A stretch of 64,000 nucleotides of DNA from Alphaproteobacteria bacterium (GCA_009995595.1 JAACPE010000001.1:744001-808000), one strand, 5' to 3'. Numbered from the stretch's first letter, positions 1-8,686 are shown. Notes: generated by a model not told the origin, from the letters alone. Program-made: numbers and translations.

Positions 1-1460
1 GTGAGCAATTTATCAACCGATGGCGACACACGCTCCATCACAAATCCAGGGGCAACGCCCAACCAAATCACCATCAATACGAGCGGCACAAAATAAAACA
101 TCTCGCGCTTATTGACGTCCTTCATCGCCGCCGCATCTTCATTTTTCTGAGCACCAAAAACAACGCCGCGATAAAGCACAAGCATGTAAGCAGCGCCCAA
201 AATAACCCCTGTTGTCGCAAACGCCGCTACAACAGTGTTGGCTTGGAACGCCCCAAGAAGCACAAGAAACTCACCAATAAACCCAGATGTCCCCGGCAAA
301 CCAACAGAACCAAGCATAAGGATCATAAAGATCACCGCATATTTGGGCATATTCTGTACAAGGCCGCCATAACGCGCAATTTCACGCGTATGAAGGCGGT
401 CGTAAACAACGCCAACGCAAAGGAATAACGCCGCGGAAATAACACCATGGGAGAGCATTTGGAATATACCCCCCTCAACCCCTTGCGTGGTGGCAGTAAA
501 AATGCCGAGCGTTACATACCCCATATGCGCGACCGAAGAATAGGCAATCAGCTTTTTCATGTCCGTCTGCACAAGCGCAACGAGGGATGTGTAAATAATC
601 GCAATAATCGAAAGCCAAAATACCATCGGCGTAAAAAACTCACTCGCCTCTGGGAACATCGGCAAAGAGAAACGAAGGAAACCATAGCCGCCCATTTTCA
701 GCAAAACACCCGCTAAAATAACAGAGCCCGCCGTCGGCGCCTCAACATGGGCATCAGGAAGCCACGTATGAACAGGCCACATCGGCATTTTCACCGCAAA
801 GGACGCAAAAAACGCTAGCCATAACCACATCTGCATATCCCGCACAACAGGATTAGCCATCAATGTCGGGATATCACTCGTTCCCGCTTGTAAGTAGAGC
901 GCTAGGAGTGCAATTAACATGAGCACAGATCCCAGCAATGTATAAAGGAAGAATTTATAGGATGAATAAACACGGCGCGGCCCGCCCCATATTCCGATAA
1001 TCAGGAACATCGGAATCAGCACGCCTTCAAAGAAGATGTAAAATAGAACGGCATCAAGAGCGCAGAAAGTCCCAATCATGAAAGTCTCAAGGATCAAGAA
1101 CGCAATCATATATTCTTTAACCCGTGTCTTGATTGAATTCCAACTCGCCAAAATACAGATTGGCGTTAAAAAAGTCGCCAGCATCACAAAGAAAAGCGAA
1201 ATCCCATCAATACCCATATGATATGAGATATTGAGTGATGGCAACCATTCCCCTTTTTCCACAAATTGAAACTCGCCAGAGCTTGCGTCAAAACGCATAA
1301 GCATAAAAAGCGATAGCAAAAACGTAAAGGTCGAGACAAATAATGCGGCGCGTTTAGCATTACGCGCTATCGCTTCTTCATCGCCGCGAATAATCAGCAC
1401 AAAAAACGCCCCCACAAGCGGCAAAAACGTCAGCATCGATAACAAAGGAAATTCAATCAT
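1..1460 (-). CDS. nuoM: NADH-quinone oxidoreductase subunit M (3' end cut by window)
   Basis: This is a membrane-arm subunit of respiratory complex I, one of the three antiporter-like proton channels. I translated it by hand from the ATG at 1460. The frame stays open for 486 codons to the window edge, against roughly 500 for the family, so only a few C-terminal residues are missing. It shows serial hydrophobic helices and family motifs such as [15 protein letters not shown] and [10 protein letters not shown]. It follows nuoL by 13 bases, in the usual L-M order; nuoN would be expected next, outside the window. Confidence 0.96.
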   Translation of the reverse strand, partial: MIEFPLLSMLTFLPLVGAFFVLIIRGDEEAIARNAKRAALFVSTFTFLLSLFMLMRFDASSGEFQFVEKGEWLPSLNISYHMGIDGISLFFVMLATFLTPICILASWNSIKTRVKEYMIAFLILETFMIGTFCALDAVLFYIFFEGVLIPMFLIIGIWGGPRRVYSSYKFFLYTLLGSVLMLIALLALYLQAGTSDIPTLMANPVVRDMQMWLWLAFFASFAVKMPMWPVHTWLPDAHVEAPTAGSVILAGVLLKMGGYGFLRFSLPMFPEASEFFTPMVFWLSIIAIIYTSLVALVQTDMKKLIAYSSVAHMGYVTLGIFTATTQGVEGGIFQMLSHGVISAALFLCVGVVYDRLHTREIARYGGLVQNMPKYAVIFMILMLGSVGLPGTSGFIGEFLVLLGAFQANTVVAAFATTGVILGAAYMLVLYRGVVFGAQKNEDAAAMKDVNKREMFYFVPLVLMVIWLGVAPGFVMERVSPSVDKLL

Positions 1461-1473
1461 AATTTATCTCCGC

Positions 1474-3417
1474 CTACCCTTGCCCATTGGTTAATTTAAA
1501 GAAAAACCAACTAATGATCGCAATCAAACCAATAATCATCACAAACGCATATTGGAATACATATCCCGTTTGGAATTTGGATAGCATGGCACCAAATCCA
1601 CGCGACGTTTTGGCAACCCCGTCAGGTCCAAGCCCATCAACAACATTGCGATCCGTCGCCCAGAACACACGCCCAAATGCCGCTGCTGGTTTAACAAAAA
1701 CTGCATTATAAATTTCATCAAAATACCATTTATTGTAAAATAACGTATGAAGCGGCTTAAATACTTTTGTAAACACGCTCGGCAGGCCGACAAATTTCAA
1801 ATAAAACACCCAGCCCAGCACAAGACCTAGAGCACCAGCAACAATAGGAAGCTTCTTAACCCAATACGGCACATGATGCGCGGCTTCAACGGTGTCATTT
1901 TCAGGCAGAACAAAAATACTGTCTTGCCATATTTGATGATGCCCAACAAATTTATCGTAAAAGAGATATCCAGCAAATAATGCTCCGGTGCCTAAAATCA
2001 TAAGCGGGGTCAACATTGTTGGCGGGCTTTCATGGACATGATCCATTGTGTGTTTATCAGCGCGTGGCTTACCATGGAAAGTCATAAACAAAAGACGCGC
2101 CGAATAAAACGCCGTCATCACCGCCGCAGCAATACCTAGATAATACGCCAACTCCCCAAACCAAGTATGGTCAGCATAAGCGGCCTCAAGGATAATATCC
2201 TTAGAATAATATCCTGCAAAAAACGGCATACCTGCGAGTGCGAGCGAACCTATCCACATCAGCACATAGGTTGTTGGTATCTTCTTCCAAATACCGCCCA
2301 TTTTACGCATGTCCTGCTCATTCGACATCGCATGAATGACTGACCCTGCCCCTAGGAATAACAGCGCTTTAAAGAACGCATGAGTCATAAGGTGAAAAAT
2401 CGCCGCGCCATAAGCCGAAACCCCAAGCGCAAAAAACATATAGCCAAGCTGTGACATTGTTGAATAGGCAATCACACGTTTAATATCAAACTGCGTCATG
2501 CCTATTGTCGCCGCTACAAACGCCGTTGCCGCACCAACCAAAGTCACGACTAACAACGCATTAGGCGCATATTCAAATACAGGCGACATCCGCGCGACCA
2601 AGAAAACGCCCGCCGTTACCATCGTTGCTGCGTGAATAAGGGCAGATACAGGCGTTGGCCCCTCCATCGCATCGGGCAGCCATGTATGCAAACCCAACTG
2701 CGCCGATTTACCCATTGCCCCCATAAAGAGCAAAAGTGCAATTACCGTAATCGCATGGAAATCTTGACCAAAGAACGTCATGGTCGCATCGGCCTTGCTT
2801 GCCGCCATCTCAAACATGGCATCAAATTGCACCGTCCCAAACACAACAAAGGCTGCAAAAATTCCAAGCGCCAAACCAAAATCACCTACACGGTTGACCA
2901 CAAAGGCCTTAATCGCCGCGGCGTTCGCACTGTCTTTGTGGTTCCAAAATCCAATAAGAAGGTATGAGGCAACCCCAACCCCTTCCCAACCAAAGAACAA
3001 TTGGACAAGGTTATCTGCCGTCACTAACATCAACATCGCAAACGTAAACAGTGACAGATACGCCATGAAACGCGCCTTACATTTATCATGGCTCATATAC
3101 CCAACCGAATACACATGCACACAAGATGACACAATGTTCACCACGCACATCATCACAACAGCAAGCTGATCAACGCGTAGCGCCCAGTTAATTTTAAAAT
3201 CACCAGAGGCCATCCACTGCATCAAATGCACCGTGCGCGGATCACCATGACCGTCATGGCCAAAAATCACTTGAACAAATAAAACACATGATACAAACGC
3301 CGCGATTATAACGCCTGAACAGGTAATCAGCTGCGCACCCTTATCGCCCATCTGACGGCCGAAAAGGAACGCCATGAGAAAGCCAACCAAAGGAGGGAAA
3401 ATTGCCAAATATTCCAT
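1474..3417 (-). CDS. nuoL: NADH-quinone oxidoreductase subunit L
   Basis: This is the largest antiporter-like subunit of complex I and carries the long lateral helix of the membrane arm. The 647 residues match the family length. The conserved core SALIHAATMVTAGVFL and the motif GWEGVGVASYLLIGFW are present, and the protein is hydrophobic throughout with more than a dozen membrane segments. It starts one base after the stop of an unrelated 120-residue gene that separates it from nuoK, so it is probably translated from the same transcript. Confidence 0.98.
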   Translation of the reverse strand: MEYLAIFPPLVGFLMAFLFGRQMGDKGAQLITCSGVIIAAFVSCVLFVQVIFGHDGHGDPRTVHLMQWMASGDFKINWALRVDQLAVVMMCVVNIVSSCVHVYSVGYMSHDKCKARFMAYLSLFTFAMLMLVTADNLVQLFFGWEGVGVASYLLIGFWNHKDSANAAAIKAFVVNRVGDFGLALGIFAAFVVFGTVQFDAMFEMAASKADATMTFFGQDFHAITVIALLLFMGAMGKSAQLGLHTWLPDAMEGPTPVSALIHAATMVTAGVFLVARMSPVFEYAPNALLVVTLVGAATAFVAATIGMTQFDIKRVIAYSTMSQLGYMFFALGVSAYGAAIFHLMTHAFFKALLFLGAGSVIHAMSNEQDMRKMGGIWKKIPTTYVLMWIGSLALAGMPFFAGYYSKDIILEAAYADHTWFGELAYYLGIAAAVMTAFYSARLLFMTFHGKPRADKHTMDHVHESPPTMLTPLMILGTGALFAGYLFYDKFVGHHQIWQDSIFVLPENDTVEAAHHVPYWVKKLPIVAGALGLVLGWVFYLKFVGLPSVFTKVFKPLHTLFYNKWYFDEIYNAVFVKPAAAFGRVFWATDRNVVDGLGPDGVAKTSRGFGAMLSKFQTGYVFQYAFVMIIGLIAIISWFFFKLTNGQG

Positions 3418-3418
3418 T

Positions 3419-3781
3419 TTAAGAGGCCCTTAATAAGGAAGGAGACAATCCGATTAAAGGGAACTTTAAAATTACCGGCACGATTGGGTCTTGTGCGAAA
3501 TGATCTGTCTTTTGAACTTTTACAGGCACTTTATTGGGAAAGGCGATCATAGCCTGCTGAGATGGCCTTTTAGAACAAACCACAACAAATTTACTGACGT
3601 GATCACCATCTCGATTCACAAAACCATCTTTTGTAACTCTGCGTACAACATCATTACCTAACACTTTTTTTGCCCGTTCCTCTAAATCCGATCTAGCCGC
3701 TTCGTAATCAGAGCTTGCCAGCGTAAAACCCTGAACGAGATAATCTTTTTTAAAACTTAAAATGACTCCACTTTTAAACAT
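3419..3781 (-). CDS. Hypothetical protein inserted between nuoK and nuoL
   Basis: This 120-residue protein is not a known complex I subunit and I do not recognise a family. It has no signal peptide and no membrane segment. The composition is mixed, with a basic, charged middle (a helix-like EERAKKVLGNDVVRR stretch) and a hydrophobic C-terminal end. The ATG lies 6 bases after the nuoK stop and its stop is one base from the nuoL start, so it is embedded in the operon. The tight packing supports a real gene. It could be a complex I accessory factor or simply an operon passenger. Confidence 0.7.
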   Translation of the reverse strand: MFKSGVILSFKKDYLVQGFTLASSDYEAARSDLEERAKKVLGNDVVRRVTKDGFVNRDGDHVSKFVVVCSKRPSQQAMIAFPNKVPVKVQKTDHFAQDPIVPVILKFPLIGLSPSLLRAS

Positions 3782-3787
3782 GGATGC

Positions 3788-4105
3788 TTACCCCTTCATG
3801 CTCGAAATATCTTCAACGGCTATAGAGCCTTTATTACGGAAGAACACTACCAAAATCGCTAGACCAATTGCCGCCTCTGCCGCGGCAACAGTCAGGATAA
3901 ACAGAGTAAAGACCTGCCCCGTCAAATCCCCCAAATGCGCCGAAAACGCAACGAAGTTAATATTAACCGCAAGGAGCATCAGCTCAATACACATCAAAAT
4001 AATGATCACGTTTTTACGGTTTAAGAAAATACCAAAAACCCCGAGCGTAAAAAGCATCGCGGCAAGGGTAAGATAATGAGACAAACCAATGTCAAAAAAT
4101 TCCAT
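3788..4105 (-). CDS. nuoK: NADH-quinone oxidoreductase subunit K
   Basis: This small membrane-arm subunit of complex I has three helices in 105 residues, the normal size. The two conserved membrane glutamates involved in proton transfer are visible: Glu41 in the [10 protein letters not shown] motif and Glu76 in AAEAAIGLA. It begins 3 bases after the nuoJ stop. Confidence 0.98.
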   Translation of the reverse strand: MEFFDIGLSHYLTLAAMLFTLGVFGIFLNRKNVIIILMCIELMLLAVNINFVAFSAHLGDLTGQVFTLFILTVAAAEAAIGLAILVVFFRNKGSIAVEDISSMKG

Positions 4106-4108
4106 GGC

Positions 4109-4723
4109 TTATACCCCCGTACCCGATGTAACTTTTTTAATCTCAAGTACATCTGATTTCTTACGCGCCTGTTGGTCAGCCACTTTTTGCTTACGCACAC
4201 CTGGGCGCGTTCTGTGCGTGAGGACAATCGCCCCAATCATCGCCACAAGAAGAATCAGACCAGACACCTGAAAGGCAAAAACATAATCCGTATACAGCAC
4301 GCGGCCAATTGCCTCGGTATTGGTAATACCCTCTGCGCTTTGCACAAATGGTACGGCAATATTATCTGCCGCATTGGGCGCAAACTTCCACGCCGAGAAC
4401 ACCGCTATTAATTCCGCCAGCAATATCCCACCGATAATAAGACCCATAGGCACATATTGCATCGCACCCTTTCGTAGATCAGAAAAGCTGATATCGAGCA
4501 TCATCACAACAAACAAGAACAACACCGCCACCGCGCCTACATAAACAATCACTAAAATCATCGCAATGAATTCCGCGCCCAGCAAGATAAACAAGCCCGC
4601 GGCGTTAAAAAACGTCAGTATAAGAAAAAGCACAGAGTGCACAGGGTTACGCGCGGTAATCACCGCTATCGCGCTCACCAGAACAACCGCTGCAAAAAGA
4701 TAAAAAGCCAGACCCGTTAGCAT
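4109..4723 (-). CDS. nuoJ: NADH-quinone oxidoreductase subunit J
   Basis: This is a membrane-arm subunit of complex I with five predicted helices. I chose the ATG at 4723, giving 204 residues that begin MLTGLAFYLF. The open frame reaches to 4909, but those extra residues resemble no NuoJ and lie in a terminator-bearing spacer. The core motif VIVYVGAVAVLFLFVVMMLD is typical. There is no clear Shine-Dalgarno sequence in front of the ATG. The sequence TTATAA ends just before it, so a leaderless or very short-leader transcript is possible. Confidence 0.95.
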   Translation of the reverse strand: MLTGLAFYLFAAVVLVSAIAVITARNPVHSVLFLILTFFNAAGLFILLGAEFIAMILVIVYVGAVAVLFLFVVMMLDISFSDLRKGAMQYVPMGLIIGGILLAELIAVFSAWKFAPNAADNIAVPFVQSAEGITNTEAIGRVLYTDYVFAFQVSGLILLVAMIGAIVLTHRTRPGVRKQKVADQQARKKSDVLEIKKVTSGTGV

Positions 4724-4822
4724 AGTGTTATAACTTATTATTATGGGGTATTGAATTGACCCGTGTTTTAAAACAAACACTGTTCTAATCTGATACGCGC
4801 AAGCGTGCAAGGGCGCATAAAG

Positions 4823-4845
4823 AAAAAAAAAGGGATATCCCTTTT
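4823..4845 (-). terminator. Rho-independent terminator after the first peptide gene
   Basis: On the minus strand, AAAAGGG, the loop ATAT and CCCTTTT form a perfect stem followed by more T residues. It lies downstream of the peptide gene at 4896-5079 and upstream of nuoJ, so nuoJ-M probably needs its own promoter or read-through. Confidence 0.75.
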
Positions 4846-4895
4846 GATTTTTTGTGATTTGAATGAAAAATGCCTTTTGCGGCGTTATGATAAAT

Positions 4896-5079
4896 TTACT
4901 TGCCACCACCAGAAAGCTTGGGTGCGGCTAACCCCCCCAGCTTGGCCTCCACGCGCATCATGTTGTGCTTTACGACCACCAGTGCAAGCCATACGATAAC
5001 GACCGCCCTGTAATTCGCTATGGATACTAGCGGCAGAACGGAAAGTTTCACTAATAGGCATACGTGATATGAGTCCCAT
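4896..5079 (-). CDS. Small peptide of about 60 residues, frame broken at a G7 run
   Basis: Frame 1 starts at the ATG at 5079, preceded by a good GAGG ribosome site, and reads MGLISRMPISETF up to the glycine run. The paralogue at 5201-5386 ends GGLSAAPRS; here the matching end (GGLAAPKLSGGGK) lies in the next frame. The switch falls exactly at seven consecutive G (plus-strand C 4932-4938). Six G would give a single 60-residue ORF. The cause could be an assembly indel, a true mutation or slippage. The core MACTGGRKAQ parallels MACWGDRVAQ in the neighbour. No known family is recognised. Confidence 0.6.
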
Positions 5080-5150
5080 AACATCCTCAATGTTTTATAG
5101 CTAGACTCTATCAAACTTTAAAAAGGGAATGCAAATTTACGAGAAAGTAT

Positions 5151-5180
5151 AATGAAACTAAGGCCTTCGTGAGGCCTTAG
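5151..5180 (-). terminator. Terminator after the second peptide gene
   Basis: CTAAGGCC and GGCCTTAG form a perfect 8-bp inverted repeat with a 7-base loop (5158-5180). On the minus strand it is followed by TTTCATT. It lies 20 bases after the stop of the peptide gene at 5201-5386. Confidence 0.65.
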
Positions 5181-5200
5181 GGTATTCGATAAAAAACTAA

Positions 5201-5386
5201 TTAGGATCTAGGAGCAGCTGATAAGCCACCAGAGTTTCTGGCTGTAGCATATTTTTGTGCAACGCGGTCACCCCAACAAGCCATTCCATGCTTGCCTTCG
5301 GCGCGAGCTGCATTAATCATGCTTGCAGAACGAGGAGATGCCCCGCCCCACACTTCTCTTAGACCTGGTATACATACGTTTTTCAT
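5201..5386 (-). CDS. Small peptide of 61 residues, paralogue of the gene at 4896-5079
   Basis: The ORF starts MKNVCIPGLREVW and contains RSAS and the core GMACWGDRVAQ, ending GGLSAAPRS. About half the residues from MAC onward match the neighbouring peptide, so the two form a tandem family. There is no membrane helix; the peptide is rich in Gly, Ala, Ser and Arg and has two cysteines. The start is uncertain, because an in-frame upstream ATG would add 6 residues and no strong ribosome site is visible. A hairpin terminator follows. Function unknown. The pattern resembles short, quickly evolving genus-specific peptides rather than an enzyme. Confidence 0.6.
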   Translation of the reverse strand: MKNVCIPGLREVWGGASPRSASMINAARAEGKHGMACWGDRVAQKYATARNSGGLSAAPRS

Positions 5387-5510
5387 GATTTCACTATAGT
5401 ACAAACAAAAAGCAGTGTCAAGATATTTGCATATCAGAAATGCATAAATAGAATAGCAATCCTGACAATCACAGAATTACCAATTTATTTAGGAATAAAT
5501 ACTTATATCA

Positions 5511-5519
5511 TGCTATAAT
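5511..5519 (+). promoter_or_regulatory. Extended -10 promoter of an orphan plus-strand transcript
   Basis: TGCTATAAT is a perfect extended -10 element (TGn plus TATAAT). No good -35 is visible, as is usual for extended -10 promoters. It faces a gene-less stretch that ends in a terminator. Confidence 0.5.
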
Positions 5520-5525
5520 CACGTA

Positions 5526-5640
5526 CAAAGGCGTTTTTGCGCCATTTGACAAAAAAACGAACTAAAGGCGTTTTGTTTAATATCAAGGAGTTAACCCCAC
5601 CGCTCAAGCCCTCAGCGGAACGAACTGAAGGGGCTTTTAA
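5526..5640 (+). ncRNA. Candidate small RNA between nuoI and the peptide genes
   Basis: From a start about 7 bases after the extended -10, a transcript of about 115 nt would hold a GGCG/CGCC hairpin, a repeated AAAGGCGTTTT element, an AAGGAG motif not followed by a start codon, and a terminal hairpin with a T run. No ORF fits. It does not match tmRNA, SRP RNA, 6S RNA or any riboswitch I know. This is a sequence-based guess. Confidence 0.35.
5606..5638 (+). terminator. Terminator-like hairpin of the candidate small RNA
   Basis: AAGCCC plus TCAG pairs with CTGA plus GGGCTT across a short loop, followed by TTTT. An alternative stem, CCGCT with AGCGG at 5600-5618, overlaps it, so two exclusive folds are possible. 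Confidence 0.45.
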
Positions 5641-5683
5641 AAGGTAGTATCAGGGTTGTAATATAGGTATTAATCGCTAAAAC

Positions 5684-6166
5684 TTACCGATACGGCGCGT
5701 CGGCGGCCAGATTGCGTGCAATTTGCGCTTCCCAACGATCGCCATTATCAAGCAGTTTTTGCTTGTTATAATAAAGCTCCTCGCGGGTTTCCGTGGCATA
5801 TTCAAAATTAGGACCTTCAACAATGGCGTCCACAGGGCATGCTTCTTGGCACAGGCCGCAATAGATACATTTGGTCATATCAATGTCATAACGCGTGGTT
5901 CGGCGTGATCCATCGGCGCGCGGCTCAGCTTCAATTGTGATGGCTTGCGCGGGGCAAATGGCTTCGCACAGTTTACAAGCAATACAGCGCTCCTCACCGT
6001 TTGGATAACGACGCAGCGCATGCTCACCACGAAAACGCGTTGATAATGGCCCTTTTTCATAAGGATAATTAATCGTCACACGCGGCATGAAGAACATGTA
6101 TTTCAGTGTTAAGAGCATGCCCTTAACCACTTCAACCAATAAAAAGGAATTCAAAAAATGTTTCAT
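5684..6166 (-). CDS. nuoI: NADH-quinone oxidoreductase subunit I
   Basis: This ferredoxin-like subunit carries clusters N6a and N6b in the peripheral arm of complex I. Starting at the ATG at 6166 gives 160 residues; a TTG at 6184 is possible but less likely. Two CxxCxxCxxxCP motifs are intact, with cysteines at 61, 64, 67, 71 and 100, 103, 106, 110. The alphaproteobacterial signature [18 protein letters not shown] is present. The gene follows nuoH by 18 bases. Confidence 0.97.
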   Translation of the reverse strand: MKHFLNSFLLVEVVKGMLLTLKYMFFMPRVTINYPYEKGPLSTRFRGEHALRRYPNGEERCIACKLCEAICPAQAITIEAEPRADGSRRTTRYDIDMTKCIYCGLCQEACPVDAIVEGPNFEYATETREELYYNKQKLLDNGDRWEAQIARNLAADAPYR

Positions 6167-6184
6167 AAGAACTATATATCTCAA

Positions 6185-7207
6185 TTAAGGAAGCGCATCA
6201 AAGTAAACAAGCAGGCCAGACACGAGCACAACGTAAAACAAGGTAAACGGCAGGAATATTTTCCAGCCCAAACGCATCAACTGGTCATAACGATAGCGCG
6301 GAAATGTCGCCCGCGTCCAAATAAAGAAGAACATAACAAGCAAGGTTTTCAGTACAAACCAAATAACGCCGGGAACTATCGCCAGCGCCTCAATCCCAAA
6401 CGGCGGCAACCAACCACCAAGGAATAAGACAACAGTCATCGCCGACATCAAAATCATATTGGCGTATTCACCCAGAAAGAATAGCGCAAAAGTCATCGCC
6501 GAGTATTCAACCATGAACCCGCCTGTTATCTCTGATTCGCCCTCAGGCAGGTCAAACGGCGCGCGATTCGTTTCTGCCAAGATAGAGATCAAAAACACGA
6601 TCAGCATTGGAAACAATAAGATTTGAACCCATGTTGGACGATCCGCCGTGATAATTTCAGAAAGGTTTAACGTGCCCACACAAAGCAAAACACAAACAAT
6701 AACAAGGCCCATCGATACTTCGTAGGATACCATCTGCGAGGCAGAGCGCAGGCCACCAAGGAAGGCGTATTTTGAGTTTGACGCCCAGCCCGCCATGATC
6801 ACGCCATAAACGCCCATGGATGACACAGCGAACAAGTATAAAATACCGACATTAATATCCGCCAAAACCCATTTGGCATTAACAGGAATAACCGCCCACG
6901 CAATTAGCGCCAGCGTAAAAAGCAACATCGGCGCAATCACAAAGACAGGGCCATTTGACTGCGTCGGGACAATTGTTTCTTTGGAAAGAAGCTTAATTCC
7001 ATCAGCAATAGGTTGAAGCAAACCAAACGGCCCAACCGTATTTGGCCCCTGACGGCGCTGCATTGCGCCCATGACTTTGCGTTCAAAATAGGTGTAATAC
7101 GCCACAAATAAAAGGACAACGCCAATAATCGCGCCAATATGCGCCATCATAAACGCAAATGGCAGTCCATAAATAGTCCACAGGTCAGATGAGAAAAATT
7201 CAGTCAT
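6185..7207 (-). CDS. nuoH: NADH-quinone oxidoreductase subunit H
   Basis: This membrane subunit forms the quinone-binding chamber at the junction of the two arms of complex I. The 340 residues match the family. It shows the signatures [16 protein letters not shown] near the N-terminus and [16 protein letters not shown] in the middle. The gene is separated from nuoG by TerD-like, MazG-like and opposite-strand genes, so it probably has its own promoter. TTGGTT (7242-7247) and TATTAA (7218-7223), 18 bp apart on the minus strand, would place transcription start a few bases before the ATG. Confidence 0.98.
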   Translation of the reverse strand: MTEFFSSDLWTIYGLPFAFMMAHIGAIIGVVLLFVAYYTYFERKVMGAMQRRQGPNTVGPFGLLQPIADGIKLLSKETIVPTQSNGPVFVIAPMLLFTLALIAWAVIPVNAKWVLADINVGILYLFAVSSMGVYGVIMAGWASNSKYAFLGGLRSASQMVSYEVSMGLVIVCVLLCVGTLNLSEIITADRPTWVQILLFPMLIVFLISILAETNRAPFDLPEGESEITGGFMVEYSAMTFALFFLGEYANMILMSAMTVVLFLGGWLPPFGIEALAIVPGVIWFVLKTLLVMFFFIWTRATFPRYRYDQLMRLGWKIFLPFTLFYVVLVSGLLVYFDALP

Positions 7208-7217
7208 GACGTTCTTA

Positions 7218-7247
7218 TTAATATGCTTTGCCCTATTTTTAAACCAA
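7218..7247 (-). promoter_or_regulatory. Possible nuoH promoter
   Basis: On the minus strand TTGGTT, an 18-bp spacer and TATTAA stand only 10 bases before the nuoH ATG. This would give a leader of only a few bases. The match is moderate and based on sequence alone. Confidence 0.35.
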
Positions 7248-7275
7248 TAAGATCAAATAAATACAATATTTTTAA

Positions 7276-7305
7276 TTGACATAATAATAAAAAATATATT
7301 ATAAA
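7276..7305 (+). promoter_or_regulatory. Promoter of the exported ClpP-like gene, leaderless arrangement
   Basis: A perfect -35 TTGACA (7276-7281), an 18-bp spacer and TATAAA (7300-7305) end 6 bases before the ATG at 7312, so transcription should begin at or next to the start codon. No Shine-Dalgarno sequence is present. The first 12 bases (TTGACATAATAA) are identical to the promoter at 31459. Confidence 0.65.
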
Positions 7306-7311
7306 CGCGCC

Positions 7312-8112
7312 ATGTTTAACGGCGTAAAACTCACAACCTTCTTTATGGCTTCCACAATGCTCGCAACATCTGCAATTGCTGATGTTCAAAGCCCCTTTTT
7401 TACAGAAGTTGCTGAGGATGATATACGCCAAATAACAACGAGCGACGCCGAAATTCAGGCCGCCTGTCCGCAATTACAAAATATTTCATTACAAGAAATA
7501 CCATTCATGCGAATCCCGATCATAAAAGGAACGCATGAGATTTATTTTCCAGCCGATTTAAATTTACGTGAATTCGAAGATAGAGAACGCGTTACAGAAA
7601 TTGATGCATTCAGATTTCAGATGCTTCAAGCTGCCGATGGATCAGAACAATTTTTCATGCATATTAACTTCTTAGGTGGTAGCACAGATTCTGGCTTTCC
7701 CGTTGTCTATGCGATGCTCGCCTCCTATGGTTCAATCACAACTTATGCATCTGAAAATGCTGCCTCTATGGCTTTTACAATGCTGATTTCAGGAACGAAT
7801 GGAAATAGATACGTAGATAATACCAGCTATCTCATGACACATGAAATAACAATGACAGATGAAAATGGTGCCACAATTCATGCAGATGATGCAGAAATTA
7901 CGGACAGGGAGTCTCTTGACGAATTAAACCAAGCATTAAGGCAACTTATAGAAGCAAACTCAGTCACAAAGATAACCCCCGAATGCACAGCGGCCTTAGT
8001 CCAGTCAAAAACAGATGTTCAAATAATGCCGCAGGACGCCGTTAAACTTGGCCTTATAGATTATTCAATCGACTGGGCAAATATAACCGCAATGATGCGA
8101 GTTACGCCTTAA
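7312..8112 (+). CDS. Exported ClpP-like serine protease
   Basis: This 266-residue protein has an N-terminal signal peptide with likely cleavage after SAIA (about residue 23) and a ClpP/crotonase-type core. INFLGG (118-123) stands for the INSPGG of ClpP. Ser152 in NAASMA, His177 in LMTHE and Asp235 in SKTD fit the catalytic triad. The distance from the second glycine to Ser (29) and from Ser to His (25) equals that in the ClpP of this same genome. The C-terminal IMPQDAVKLGLID matches the ClpP end motif. I infer a periplasmic or surface peptidase, possibly self-assembling. Its 3' end overlaps the convergent TerD-like gene by 11 bases. Confidence 0.8.
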   Translation: MFNGVKLTTFFMASTMLATSAIADVQSPFFTEVAEDDIRQITTSDAEIQAACPQLQNISLQEIPFMRIPIIKGTHEIYFPADLNLREFEDRERVTEIDAFRFQMLQAADGSEQFFMHINFLGGSTDSGFPVVYAMLASYGSITTYASENAASMAFTMLISGTNGNRYVDNTSYLMTHEITMTDENGATIHADDAEITDRESLDELNQALRQLIEANSVTKITPECTAALVQSKTDVQIMPQDAVKLGLIDYSIDWANITAMMRVTP

Positions 8113-8686
8113 CAGCGGCTTCAATTGCAGATTGACCAAGGGATTCAATAGGTTTTTGGATATTCTTTAATGTCCATGACCCATCTTCACCTTGCGTAAC
8201 ATAACCAACAACAAAGTGTTGCTGAGATGACGCATTATTTGAATTGGCCTCAAGGCCTTTCAGATCAATACTTAAAAATGGCTCTAAATTAATACCATCC
8301 ATAAAGGCACATGAGGCATTTTTTACTTCAGAAAACTGTACGCGATCATTAATAGAAACAATAAAAGCCATCGCCCGAATATCTCTTTCGGTTTCTTGCA
8401 AAGAGTCAAGATAGACAGTCACATCTTCATCCTCAAAATCACCGCCGCCTGATGTGCTATCACCACGGTGAAAGATTTTGCCTTTATACTGCTCACGTTT
8501 TGGCTCAAGAGGTGTAATAATATCGCACACTTCAAGATCTGCATTAAAAACGGCGCATGAAAGATCAAGGTTATGAGGCGTTAAGCCACCAAGAACACCG
8601 GTGCTTTTTTCATTAGGGTCCCAAGAAAGACCTACCATGAGCTTCTTTTGATCTGAAGAAAAATTAAGGGTAATAATATTACTCAT
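8102..8686 (-). CDS. TerD-family protein
   Basis: This 194-residue cytoplasmic protein of the TerD/tellurium-resistance family has a calcium-binding beta-sandwich fold. Family motifs are visible: LMVGLSWDP near residue 16, DLDLSCAVFN, HRGDSTSGGGDFEDEDVTV with the acidic cation-binding loop, and AFIVSINDRVQFSEVKNA. TerD proteins are linked to membrane and envelope stress. The start overlaps the stop of the MazG-like gene as TAATG, so it is translationally coupled in a nuoG-mazG-terD unit. Other ter genes are absent nearby, so classical tellurite resistance is not implied. Confidence 0.85.
   Translation of the reverse strand: MSNIITLNFSSDQKKLMVGLSWDPNEKSTGVLGGLTPHNLDLSCAVFNADLEVCDIITPLEPKREQYKGKIFHRGDSTSGGGDFEDEDVTVYLDSLQETERDIRAMAFIVSINDRVQFSEVKNASCAFMDGINLEPFLSIDLKGLEANSNNASSQQHFVVGYVTQGEDGSWTLKNIQKPIESLGQSAIEAAVKA

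Noticed and set aside
4724-4909. 62-residue extension of NuoJ
   Set aside because: It covers a terminator hairpin and the end of the peptide gene, and no NuoJ has such a part.
8102-8686. Tellurite resistance island
   Set aside because: Only a single TerD-like gene is present without terA, terB, terC or terZ.
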